From the NCBI RefSeq assembly GCF_004786015.1, contig NZ_CP032096.1, positions 1,922,001 to 1,986,000 of the forward strand: DNA of 64,000 nucleotides, in the 5' to 3' direction. Both the position numbers and the translations under genes were made by a program. Positions within the stretch are counted from its first letter, which is position 1. Every line of letters begins with the position of its first letter. Below, in pieces: positions 8,865 to 17,138 of the stretch. The notes beneath the pieces are model-generated. The model searched no databases and was not told the DNA's origin. It was given only the letters and a program-made list of their open reading frames with translations. The stretch comes from Hydrogenovibrio crunogenus (GTDB taxonomy: Bacteria; Pseudomonadota; Gammaproteobacteria; Thiomicrospirales; Thiomicrospiraceae).

Positions 8865-9578
8865 ATGAAACAACCAAGATATATATTAGCTTTTGTCCGA
8901 CACGGTGATTACGATCAACGTCCCAATACACCGAGTGCGCTCCAGCCAGGTGCATTGACTCCTATAGGACTCCAACAATCCCTCAAAGCGGCCTTTCAAC
9001 TACAAACCTTTATCGCCGAAAATACCATCCCGCTTTGTTCAGAAATCGAAAGTTCCAATGCCTTAAGAGCTTGGCAAACCGCCGATCTTATACAATCCGT
9101 TCTACAGGTTGAGCACTCAAACACTCTAAGTGTTCATGCCGAAAAGGACTTACATGAACGCTCGGTTGGTGTGATGGCAAATCTCACTATCGCAGAAATC
9201 GAAAGCTATCTGGCGCAGGATCCCCGCTTTTCCAATCCGCCCACAAACTGGAAATCTGACAGTCACTATTGCCTGCCCTATGATGGCGCGGAATCATTAA
9301 TGCAGGCAGGGAAAAGAGTCAAAAACGTCATTGTTCGACATTTCGATGAACTGGTTAAACAAAACCAATCTCAACTTAAAGTCATGGTGGGGCATGGTGC
9401 AGCTTTTCGCCACGCTGCTCACCTGTTGGGAATTTTGGAATTTGAGGACATTACCAAACTCTCCATGTATCACGCAAAACCTTTGTTTTTTGAATACTTT
9501 CCAGCTTCTGGGCAGTGGAAAAAAATTGCAGGTGAATGGAAAAAAAGACCTGCCATCAACATTTCATTGATTGACTGA
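8865..9578 (+). CDS. Histidine phosphatase superfamily protein (SixA-like)
   Basis: A 237-aa protein with the RHG motif (R12-H13-G14) near the N-terminus, a conserved glutamate in DLHERSVG, and the second active-site histidine in VMVGHGAAFRHA. These are the phosphate-pocket residues of the branch that includes SixA and phosphoglycerate mutase-like phosphatases. It is first in a six-gene operon with two kinase-like proteins and an ATP-grasp enzyme, so it may remove the phosphate those kinases add. No ribosome binding site is visible, and the promoter -10 lies only 7 bp upstream. Substrate unknown. Confidence 0.75.
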   Translation: MKQPRYILAFVRHGDYDQRPNTPSALQPGALTPIGLQQSLKAAFQLQTFIAENTIPLCSEIESSNALRAWQTADLIQSVLQVEHSNTLSVHAEKDLHERSVGVMANLTIAEIESYLAQDPRFSNPPTNWKSDSHYCLPYDGAESLMQAGKRVKNVIVRHFDELVKQNQSQLKVMVGHGAAFRHAAHLLGILEFEDITKLSMYHAKPLFFEYFPASGQWKKIAGEWKKRPAINISLID

Positions 9579-9587
9579 GGAAAAATT

Positions 9588-10799
9588 ATGTATGCGTCAA
9601 GCGTCATCCCCTGGCAACCTGAATTAACAACGCCTTTACCAGTTGATCGCTGGCTTGCGCCCAGCCAGGACACCTACTTTTTTTGTGACTTACATGCCGA
9701 TGCAGAAGCTTTTTTAAGATCACTTAAACTCAGCTATCTAGTGACTCTCGACAGTACAGTTGAGTCTATTGAGCTCACCACTAAAGGAATGCACGGTCAA
9801 ATTATTATCGGAGGCGACTGCTTTGACAAAGGTCCCAGTAACCTTGCGCTATTTAAATTGATTCAGCAACTCAGACAAACACATTGCGATTTGATTCTGC
9901 TTGCCGGTAACCATGACGTCCGTATTTATGCTGGTTTACTGGCTATCGATTTTATGGACAACCCAAAGCAAGCTCACTTCTTTGTTCGAATGGGCAGAAA
10001 GACAGTCAGCCTGCTTAGCGAAATTTATCATGAATACTGCCAAGACATGACGCCCTGTTCTTTAAGTGAGGCAGAGATAAAGGCCGTCCTATTACCGCCC
10101 AAAAACTGGTTTCGTACCTTTCCTGAATCGGTCAAAGACGATCTTTCTTTTCAAAAAATCCAGAAAGAAATACGCCAGATTGAAAAAAAACAAACCGATT
10201 TTATCCAAGCATGTTTCGAACATGGCTTGACACTGACACAAGTTTATCAAGCCGCACAGATGGCAAAGCACTTATTTATCGACCAGGATGGAGAGTTTGC
10301 CTGGTTCTTCCAAAATATGGATTTAGTCCATGTTTCTGGCAGCTATTGTTTCAGTCATGCCGGTTTGGACGACCAATTTGCAGAGAAAATGAAATATGAC
10401 TCTATTGAACGTTTAAACCAACAATTCCGCCGCCAAATGCAAGCTGGCCAAATTTTTGAAATGTATTACAGCGAATTCGGCAATGTTTTTCGAACCAAAT
10501 ACCGAGACAATGACTGGCCACTGACCGAAAAAGGGGCGTGCTCGTTAAAGCAAAACAAGATTTTTGCGATGGTGAATGGTCACCGCAGCCATCAACAGGG
10601 ACAACAACTTTTTGTTCGTCAAGGGCTGTTAAATTTTGAGTGTGACACCTTGATAAATACAAATTGTCGTCGAAAATCTAACATACAAACCCTTGGGGAA
10701 GCTGTTACAATTTTCTATTCAGATGGGATGGTATCAGCTTTAAGCAGTGATTTCCCTGCAACAAAACAATTTCATCCCAAGCAGCTTAAGCAACACTAA
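9588..10799 (+). CDS. Calcineurin-like metallophosphoesterase
   Basis: A 403-aa member of the metallophosphoesterase fold. The first motif is CDLHADA (D34, H36), the second GGDCFDKGPSN (D77), the third GNHD (107-110), and later histidines are in SHAGL and NGHRS. These give the complete dimetal site. GGDCFDKGP resembles PPP-type protein phosphatases. The insert of about 130 residues between the GNHD motif and SHAGL is longer than in minimal phosphatases. It lies 9 bp after the SixA-like gene and 20 bp before the amphi-Trp gene, so it is the second phosphatase of the operon. Confidence 0.78.
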   Translation: MYASSVIPWQPELTTPLPVDRWLAPSQDTYFFCDLHADAEAFLRSLKLSYLVTLDSTVESIELTTKGMHGQIIIGGDCFDKGPSNLALFKLIQQLRQTHCDLILLAGNHDVRIYAGLLAIDFMDNPKQAHFFVRMGRKTVSLLSEIYHEYCQDMTPCSLSEAEIKAVLLPPKNWFRTFPESVKDDLSFQKIQKEIRQIEKKQTDFIQACFEHGLTLTQVYQAAQMAKHLFIDQDGEFAWFFQNMDLVHVSGSYCFSHAGLDDQFAEKMKYDSIERLNQQFRRQMQAGQIFEMYYSEFGNVFRTKYRDNDWPLTEKGACSLKQNKIFAMVNGHRSHQQGQQLFVRQGLLNFECDTLINTNCRRKSNIQTLGEAVTIFYSDGMVSALSSDFPATKQFHPKQLKQH

Positions 10800-10819
10800 G
10801 CGTTCTAAAGGTTACCAAT

Positions 10820-11107
10820 ATGGCAAAAAAAGATAAGTACTTTGAACATGAATCCTTACAGGATAAAGATTCCATTACCAGTTACCTGAAAGCGATCACA
10901 CAAGGATTTAAAAAAGGCGCCATTGAATTCAGCGACGAAGAAGACGACTTCATTCTGACGCCTCAAAAGTTGGCTAATTTAAGAATTAAAGCTAACCAGA
11001 CCAAAAAAGGACAAACACTGAATATTAAAATCAGCTGGTCTTCTGATCAAAGCAGTGACTTTGAAGAGTCACCGTTATTCATTGATCCCAAGAAACCTAA
11101 AAAGTAA
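10820..11107 (+). CDS. amphi-Trp domain protein
   Basis: A 95-aa protein matching the amphi-Trp domain pattern: HESLQDKDSITSYLKAITQGFKKG as an amphipathic helix, then acidic DEEDD, then LANLRIKANQTKKGQTLNIKISW with the conserved tryptophan (W73). The C-terminus is polar and lysine-rich. The family is known from bioinformatics to sit beside the GAK-type ATP-grasp and HprK-related kinase genes, as it does here. Its biochemical role is not known. It is a plausible substrate or carrier for the neighbouring ATP-grasp and kinase, but that is inference. Confidence 0.75.
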   Translation: MAKKDKYFEHESLQDKDSITSYLKAITQGFKKGAIEFSDEEDDFILTPQKLANLRIKANQTKKGQTLNIKISWSSDQSSDFEESPLFIDPKKPKK

Positions 11108-11128
11108 TCCGATAACAGATACCGATTT

Positions 11129-12766
11129 ATGCAGATACTCACCGAACTTTACGACCCCTTACGGTTTCTGATCATTGAAGTGCAGAAACAACTGGATGCC
11201 GTAAATTTATTTTTTGAAACGGGCGAACATAAAGCGGCGGAAATCAGTTTAAAACGCGTCGATTATATCGACAATATTCATGTCAATCTGCTTAACCGAG
11301 CATCGGTCTATCTGACAGACAACAATGATGAAGAAACTCAAATTACTGTCCAAAGCTATGAACATTTGAACCAAAGTCTCAAAGCACTCTCTCGACAATT
11401 ACAGGCCATTGTCTTTCAAGCAAAACAATCCTCTAGTGCCCTAAAACTTCTACGAAAAAAAGCGGTTTTCAAAGCCATCAAAGACCTTCAGATTGGATTG
11501 GAGTTGATTGAACCGGCAATTGAATCGGAAAGTTCAACCCTAGCCATTGATATTTGTCGACTAAAAGTCCACATTGATAAACGATGTGACCAGCAACTGG
11601 AAAAGTATAAAACACGTTTAAAAAAGGGACAGCAAACTGAATCGCTTTTAAATGCCAGCTTTATTTTAAGAGACATCAGTGAAATGGGAGAAGCGTTGCT
11701 TCGAATTGGTGAAGGGATTATTTCGGCCAACATGGGGCAGATGATCCAGATCGATCGTTATCACTCCCTGGAAGCCACTTTAAGCGCATTACAACTGAGT
11801 CCACAAGAAGATGCCTTAAGCATTCGTGCAATGGGAGAAACCAAGTCTGGCTGTACGATTTCAGGCGTGATGAATGCCGAGGAATCAGAAGGCCAAATGT
11901 TGGCAGTTTTCAAGGAAGGTGATAAAACCAAACTGAAAGAAGAAAAAACCGGCATTGAAAGCTGGCACGAAATTTTTCCAGGCATAGCGCCTAAAGTGTA
12001 CTCCTATCATAAAAATGGCAATAAAGCTGCCCTGCTGTTTGAATACCTGACCGGCGATACTTTTGAAACGTTATTGGTCGAGAAAGACCGAAAGAACTTA
12101 AAAGCAGCATTAAACACTTTATTCAATACGTTACGAAAGATCTGGCAAGAAACGCAATCCGACGAAGTCCATCCTGCACACTATATGCGACAACTCAAAA
12201 AAAGACTGCATGATATTTATGACGTACACCCAGACTTTAAATTGCAAACTGTCAGTATCAATGGCGTCAAAAACCAGGCATTAGGGCAATTGATCGATGC
12301 TGCAGAGGATGTAGAAGAGACTCTAAGCTGCCCTCCTTCTGTTTACATTCATGGTGATTTCAACCTAGATAACATCATTTATGATCCCTTAGAAAATGAA
12401 ATCAACTTCATTGATTTGCATCGCTCTGAATACTTAGACTTTGTACAAGATCTTTCCGTTCTAATGGTTTCTTGTTACCGACTGTCCAACTTTGATTCTC
12501 AGGTTCGAAAACTCATTGCTCAAACAATGCAGGCCATCTATCAGTTCGGATCGGATTATGCAGAAGGCATCAATGACACCTCATATCACTTACGAATGGC
12601 ATTAGGATTAAGTCGTTCATTTTTAAGCTCGACCCGTTTTGTTTTAGATAAAGAGCATGCAAAATCCATGCATTTTCGAGGTCGTTATTTGATAGAACAA
12701 GTTATTCGACTAACGGATGAAGAGCGATTAACTTATCGAATTCCGAAAGAGATATTTCATGATTAA
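11129..12766 (+). CDS. Helical (PhoU-like?)-aminoglycoside phosphotransferase-like kinase fusion
   Basis: A 545-aa two-part protein. Residues 1 to about 225 are all-helical with heptad-like spacing and resemble a PhoU-type bundle. Residues 240-540 carry an APH/choline-kinase-like fold, with catalytic motif HGDFNLDN (408-415, catalytic D410) and the metal-binding aspartate in FIDLHR (D429). The N-lobe holds AVFKEGDKTKLKEE and MNAEESEG, where the nucleotide-binding lysine is expected. The substrate is unknown: a small molecule, or a protein as in HipA/Fructosamine-3-kinase relatives. It overlaps the downstream ATP-grasp gene by 8 bp, so translation is probably coupled. Confidence 0.65.
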   Translation: MQILTELYDPLRFLIIEVQKQLDAVNLFFETGEHKAAEISLKRVDYIDNIHVNLLNRASVYLTDNNDEETQITVQSYEHLNQSLKALSRQLQAIVFQAKQSSSALKLLRKKAVFKAIKDLQIGLELIEPAIESESSTLAIDICRLKVHIDKRCDQQLEKYKTRLKKGQQTESLLNASFILRDISEMGEALLRIGEGIISANMGQMIQIDRYHSLEATLSALQLSPQEDALSIRAMGETKSGCTISGVMNAEESEGQMLAVFKEGDKTKLKEEKTGIESWHEIFPGIAPKVYSYHKNGNKAALLFEYLTGDTFETLLVEKDRKNLKAALNTLFNTLRKIWQETQSDEVHPAHYMRQLKKRLHDIYDVHPDFKLQTVSINGVKNQALGQLIDAAEDVEETLSCPPSVYIHGDFNLDNIIYDPLENEINFIDLHRSEYLDFVQDLSVLMVSCYRLSNFDSQVRKLIAQTMQAIYQFGSDYAEGINDTSYHLRMALGLSRSFLSSTRFVLDKEHAKSMHFRGRYLIEQVIRLTDEERLTYRIPKEIFHD

Positions 12767-13667
12767 AAACACATCATCTTTAAAAATAGGCGTTGTAGGG
12801 ATTCCTGGAAAATGGTCAACCGAAGTACTTGCCGATGCGATCGAAGCGAAAACCGGTTTTCGAATGGTCATTGACATCGAAAAGGTTGTCGCTTACTTAG
12901 ACGAGCCATCTGTCCGATATAAAGGCACTTGCCTGTGCGGGCTAGATGGCATCATCATCAAAAAAATCTCGCAGACATACAGCCCAGCGATTATTGACCG
13001 CTTGGAGATTTTACGCTTTGTTGAAAAATGCGGTGTCAAAATCTTTTCAAAACCCCAGGAAATTATCCGTTTGGTTGACCGAATGAGTTGTACGGTTTCT
13101 CTCGCCAGAGCCAATATCCCGATGCCACCCACCATTATTACCGAAGACATGGATGCGGCTTATGAAGGTGTCCTTTCTTTTGGAAAAGCGATTTTAAAAC
13201 CTCTCTTTTCGACAAAAGCACGGGGTATGGAAGTCCTCAACAGCGAAAGTTCCGCAAAAACACTCAAGGCGCAATTGAACCAGTATTATGAGAAACAAGG
13301 GTTTTTCTATTTACAAAAAAAACTCAAATTGCCAGGAAAAGATATGGGGTTGGTCTTTTTAGGCGGCGAATACCAAGGGGCTTATGCAAGAGTCTCTTCT
13401 GGCAACAGTTGGAATACAACCATTCATTCCGGGGGAAAATATGCTGAGGCGCATCCATCTGATGAAATCATTGAAATCGCACACAAAGCGCAATCTCAGT
13501 TTGACTTAAGCTATACCACCGTCGACATTGCCGAAACGGAAGAAGGCCCTGTCTGCTTTGAAGTGTCGGCATTTGGTGGGTTCAAAGGCGTGCATGAGGG
13601 GTTAGGCGTTGATATGGCTACTCAGTATGCTCGTTACGTCATTGACACTCTCGAACACTCCGCATAA
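12759..13667 (+). CDS. RimK-like ATP-grasp enzyme of the GAK set
   Basis: A 302-aa ATP-grasp protein. IGVVGIPGKWSTEVLADAIEAKTGF is the N-terminal Rossmann-like part. KPLFSTKARGMEVL, LPGKDMGLVFLGGEYQGAYARV and TVDIAETEEGPVCFEVSAFGGFKGV correspond to the ATP lysine, the central domain and the metal-binding acidic/Asn region. Such enzymes join a carboxylate to an amine or thiol via an acyl-phosphate, often on peptides. The usual final metal-binding motif E-x-N reads E-V-S here, a notable change. Overlap with the upstream kinase and a 23-bp gap to the HprK-like gene indicate one transcript. Confidence 0.75.
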   Translation: MIKNTSSLKIGVVGIPGKWSTEVLADAIEAKTGFRMVIDIEKVVAYLDEPSVRYKGTCLCGLDGIIIKKISQTYSPAIIDRLEILRFVEKCGVKIFSKPQEIIRLVDRMSCTVSLARANIPMPPTIITEDMDAAYEGVLSFGKAILKPLFSTKARGMEVLNSESSAKTLKAQLNQYYEKQGFFYLQKKLKLPGKDMGLVFLGGEYQGAYARVSSGNSWNTTIHSGGKYAEAHPSDEIIEIAHKAQSQFDLSYTTVDIAETEEGPVCFEVSAFGGFKGVHEGLGVDMATQYARYVIDTLEHSA

Positions 13668-13690
13668 CAGACCTATCTCAAGGAGTTATT

Positions 13691-14815
13691 TTGCCGTCTC
13701 ATCTGATTTCAGACCTTAAGCATTACATCGTTTCTGCTCCGTTAGTGCCAGAGTCCATCACCATTGGTCTGCCAGGTTTTTCCATTGAAATAAGCACAAA
13801 TTCCCCTGTTTTATTAAAAACGCTGAAAGCTTATTTCAACCCCGTTTTGCTGCCTGATCCCATTAAAACGCCTCCCTCTCTCAAAGTCGCTGCATACGAA
13901 AACCATCAATTTATTGACCGAGGCATTCAATGGCAAGACTGGAAAAGAGAAGCCGGAAAAAGCGGACGTAAAGACAGTTTTATTGATATTGAAGAAAAAA
14001 ACGAAACACAACGCCTGATCTATAAAGTGAAAACTGGCGTGCTGTTTTGGCAAAAAAATGACACGCCAGTGGCCGTTGGTCCAGTTGAGCAGCACCCCAA
14101 TCAAATCATTAATTTCATTCTCACCCAGTACTTAAACGAAAACTTGCGACAAGGTTGGTTACTAGGGCATGCTGCTGGCTTAGAAATACAGCACAAAGGG
14201 ATTGCCATTGCTGGATTATCGGGCGGAGGAAAATCGACCTTAATGCTGCACTTATTGGAAGATGGCGAACACTTTATCAGCAATGACCGGTTATTGTTGA
14301 ATACACAACAAACAGCCAGGCCTGGGCAATTTTGGATGCGCGGCATACCTAAACAACCGAGAATTAACCCCGGCACCATTGTGTACAACAAACGGCTACA
14401 CAAGCTGATCAGCCAAGAACGCCGACAAGAACTGCTGGCTTTGCCTACCGAAATGCTACGAGAACTGGAAGAAAAGTATGACGCCGACGTCAATACACTT
14501 TATCACGCTGATTGCTTTAAGCCCGAAACGGAACTGAATGCTTTTGTGATTCTCAACTGGCTGTCAGACAGCACAGATAACGCGCAACTGAAACATACCA
14601 CATTAAACCAATCACCAAAACTACTAGAAGCCATTATCAAAAGCCCAGGCCCTTTTTATTCTGATTCAAACAACGTGTTTTTAGCCAACCAAACACAACC
14701 TGATCCCAAAGAGTATCTCGACCGATTAGGAAACATTCCTTGCTTTGAGCTCACAGGAGGAATTGACTTTCACAAAGCGCGTGACTTGGTTCTGGAGGCC
14801 ATTCAAACACTGTAG
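13691..14815 (+). CDS. HprK-related kinase
   Basis: A 374-aa protein with a P-loop at residues 175-183 (GLSGGGKST) and the following FISNDRLLL, both typical of the C-terminal domain of HPr kinase/phosphorylase and its relatives. The roughly 160 residues before it do not resemble the HprK N-domain. The start is a TTG with AGGAG five bases upstream. No HPr or other PTS gene is in the window, so its substrate is not obviously HPr. It closes the GAK-type operon and is convergent with the anti-sigma gene, two bases apart. A CCAGGCCTGG copy lies at 14316. Confidence 0.75.
   Translation: MPSHLISDLKHYIVSAPLVPESITIGLPGFSIEISTNSPVLLKTLKAYFNPVLLPDPIKTPPSLKVAAYENHQFIDRGIQWQDWKREAGKSGRKDSFIDIEEKNETQRLIYKVKTGVLFWQKNDTPVAVGPVEQHPNQIINFILTQYLNENLRQGWLLGHAAGLEIQHKGIAIAGLSGGGKSTLMLHLLEDGEHFISNDRLLLNTQQTARPGQFWMRGIPKQPRINPGTIVYNKRLHKLISQERRQELLALPTEMLRELEEKYDADVNTLYHADCFKPETELNAFVILNWLSDSTDNAQLKHTTLNQSPKLLEAIIKSPGPFYSDSNNVFLANQTQPDPKEYLDRLGNIPCFELTGGIDFHKARDLVLEAIQTL
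14316..14325. repeat. CCAGGCCTGG dispersed palindrome
   Basis: Exact copy inside the HprK-related kinase gene (reads as ARPG); followed by GCAATTTT on the plus strand. Confidence 0.8.
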
Positions 14816-14817
14816 AG

Positions 14818-15573
14818 TCATCCAAACGTAACGGCTTGAAAGAAGTGTTTCTGAGCACTGGCAAGCTGTTGGAAAGAATGCCCGACAATTGCAACCACTC
14901 CCCCGTTAACAGGGATCATTTGCCCTTCCAAGCCACTTTTACGGAAGGCTTGCATGGATGGTACTTGTTTACCAGGTAAGACAATAATCGTGACGGGGCC
15001 GTCGATTTCTTGCAACACTAAATGCAGCCCTTTTTCACCATCGACTTCACACTCACCTGCATAGCTCATAAATTCTACAGGTTTATTTAAGACCGCCCCC
15101 ACTTTCAAAAACATGCCTTTGAGATCATCCTCTTTCAAAGGAAGCTCTTGTTTCAGCATAATTTCAGGCGCTTCTTTTGAATGCTCAACAATATGCTCGA
15201 TAATGGCACCTTCCATCTCATGCGCCTGTGCTAATAGTAAAGGCTTATCCACCGCAGTCCCATTCTCCAAAGGGGACAGCCACAGGTTTATTACAAAGGC
15301 CACCCCCACAAACGAAGCCGCAAATACCGATAAATTTTTCAACCAGTTTCGATCATTGGCCGCAGACGTTTCAAAGCTATTTTTCAGTAAAATGCGTTCT
15401 TGAAGCCCTTCCGGAACCCCGACTTCCAAAGTATTTGAAATACCTTTATCAAATGCCCGAGCCGCCTTCACCCACTCCATTTTTTCAGGGTGCGCTTTTA
15501 AAAACGCCAGCATATCAGCATCCAATTGTTTTGGATCCTGTTGAATTCTTTGTTGAAATTCAAACTCATTCAT
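14818..15573 (-). CDS. Membrane anti-sigma factor, DUF3379-like
   Basis: A 251-aa protein encoded directly after an ECF sigma factor with a 4-bp overlap (ATGA), the usual sign of a sigma/anti-sigma pair. The N-terminal 75 residues are cytoplasmic, charged and helical (MNEFEFQQRIQQDPKQLDADMLAFLKAHPE). One membrane segment lies at about 80-101. The remaining 150 residues should be periplasmic and end in GGVVAIVGHSFQQL. The pattern matches DUF3379 proteins of other gammaproteobacteria. There is no zinc-binding HxxxCxxC motif, so it is not a ZAS-type anti-sigma factor. Confidence 0.75.
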   Translation of the reverse strand: MNEFEFQQRIQQDPKQLDADMLAFLKAHPEKMEWVKAARAFDKGISNTLEVGVPEGLQERILLKNSFETSAANDRNWLKNLSVFAASFVGVAFVINLWLSPLENGTAVDKPLLLAQAHEMEGAIIEHIVEHSKEAPEIMLKQELPLKEDDLKGMFLKVGAVLNKPVEFMSYAGECEVDGEKGLHLVLQEIDGPVTIIVLPGKQVPSMQAFRKSGLEGQMIPVNGGVVAIVGHSFQQLASAQKHFFQAVTFG

Positions 15574-16109
15574 TTTAACGTCACCCTATCAGATCTTTGT
15601 ATTCGCTCTGGTTGCGCCAACATTTTTTTCAGTTGTTGTCTTGCTCTAAACAAACGCGTGTTCACTGTCGCTAGTTTCAACCCTAACTGTTCAGCAATTT
15701 CTTCCCCATTAAAACCCCATTGAATCTGCAGAATCAAAGGCTCTTTAAACTTGGGTTCCAATGACAAAATCGCTTGATATAAGCCTTGTTTTTCTAATTT
15801 TTCTTCTGGTTCGTATTGAACGTTTCCGGCCATTAATTCAGTTTCAACGTCTACCAGTTCTGGCTGGTATTTTTCAAACCGCCTAGCATTTTCCCGCCGT
15901 AAAATAGTAATAAGCCAAGCTTTTGCGGCTTTCTCATCGTTTAACTTATCAATCGATTTCCATGCACGAGAAAACGTTTCTTGAACCAAATCTTCAGCCA
16001 CATCACGGTCTTTTGAAAGCCAGAAAGCATAACGAAATAAATCGTTTGCGTACGCCTTGACCAGTTGTTCAAAAAAAGAGTTAGAAAGATTCATGTTGTC
16101 CACATCCAT
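15570..16109 (-). CDS. ECF sigma-70 factor (RpoE-like)
   Basis: A 179-aa ECF sigma factor. Region 2 (VKAYANDLFRYAFWLSKDRDVAEDLVQETFSRAWKS) carries the conserved DAEDLVQETF-type motif. Region 4 (LSLEPKFKEPLILQIQWGFNGEEIAEQLGLKLATVNTRLFRARQQLKKML) is a full helix-turn-helix. The start at 16109 has AAGG at the right distance. It is paired with the DUF3379-like anti-sigma gene. I saw no convincing autoregulatory promoter in the 57 bp upstream. The envelope signal it answers is not evident. Confidence 0.88.
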   Translation of the reverse strand: MDVDNMNLSNSFFEQLVKAYANDLFRYAFWLSKDRDVAEDLVQETFSRAWKSIDKLNDEKAAKAWLITILRRENARRFEKYQPELVDVETELMAGNVQYEPEEKLEKQGLYQAILSLEPKFKEPLILQIQWGFNGEEIAEQLGLKLATVNTRLFRARQQLKKMLAQPERIQRSDRVTLK

Positions 16110-16166
16110 ATGCCTTACTCAAAAGACCGCCACACAACCTTTTTCTTTCAAAATAATTTGAACTGA

Positions 16167-17015
16167 TCATATCAGTGAGCTGCTTTTTTTACGCCAAGGA
16201 AGCACAGGCCGCCTTTCCAGAGTCAATTGATGCACAACCGACGCATTGAAAATGATGACAAACCACAATAAATACAACCAAAACAAGAATAACGGTATGA
16301 CCGCAAAGGCACCGTAAACAATACTGACTGTCGGAAACCAATCGACATAGAAACTGAATAAAAACTTCAACAGCTCCAATTCCATGGAAGCGAATAATGC
16401 GCCGATAAAAGCATACGACACCTTAATCGGATGAATCGGAACAAAATGATAGATAAAAGCAAACCCCAGAATATTGATGAGCACCGGAGCTTGATTTAAC
16501 ACCCAAGTTTGTTCTTGCAACACAGGAAAAAGGGGGCCGGCCATTAACATCGAATTCAACACCAAGCTGATTCCTAATAAAATTGGACCGATAATACTGA
16601 CGCCTAGATAACGTAATAAACTGACCCACCAAGTTCGCTGTAAATGTTTACTCCACATTAAATTGATTTTTTTATCTACCGTCCACAATAGAATCAACGC
16701 AATGGCCAGCATCGTTAGAATACCGATCCCCTGAAGCTCTCGTGCTTTTTCGGAGAATTGACGAAAATAAAACTCGACCTTGGGCGTCGACTCAGGCAAC
16801 AAATGATGCATGATTTTATCCATCACATCCGTTTGAATGGATTCGAAGCTACCAGACATGGAAAAGACACTGAAAATAATGGTTAAAAATGGCACCAACC
16901 CGACTAGGGAAGCGTAAGCCAGTACCGTCACCGCATCCAAACCTTCTTTTTGGATAAAGTTTTGACTCGCCTGTACCCAAAATTGAGGTTTATAAACCCG
17001 ATTTTCAATTTTCAT
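16167..17015 (-). CDS. YihY/BrkB family inner membrane protein
   Basis: A 282-aa polytopic protein of the YihY family (sometimes mislabelled ribonuclease BN). It has about six hydrophobic segments and the family-style blocks LAYASLVGLVPFLTIIFSVFSMSGSF, LILLWTVDKKINLMW and FAVIPLFLFWLYLLWFVIIFNASVVHQL. The start at 17015 has GAGGA upstream. The function of the family is unsettled. It is divergent from the GGDEF-EAL gene. Confidence 0.85.
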   Translation of the reverse strand: MKIENRVYKPQFWVQASQNFIQKEGLDAVTVLAYASLVGLVPFLTIIFSVFSMSGSFESIQTDVMDKIMHHLLPESTPKVEFYFRQFSEKARELQGIGILTMLAIALILLWTVDKKINLMWSKHLQRTWWVSLLRYLGVSIIGPILLGISLVLNSMLMAGPLFPVLQEQTWVLNQAPVLINILGFAFIYHFVPIHPIKVSYAFIGALFASMELELLKFLFSFYVDWFPTVSIVYGAFAVIPLFLFWLYLLWFVIIFNASVVHQLTLERRPVLPWRKKSSSLI

Positions 17016-17138
17016 GCACGAAAATCCTCTTTTCTTTTTATCCTACCTGAAAAATTGCTATTTCAGCTCAATAAAACTACATACCATCATTAATTTTTTT
17101 AAATTGCTTCACCTAATTGATTCTATCAAAATAGCGAT

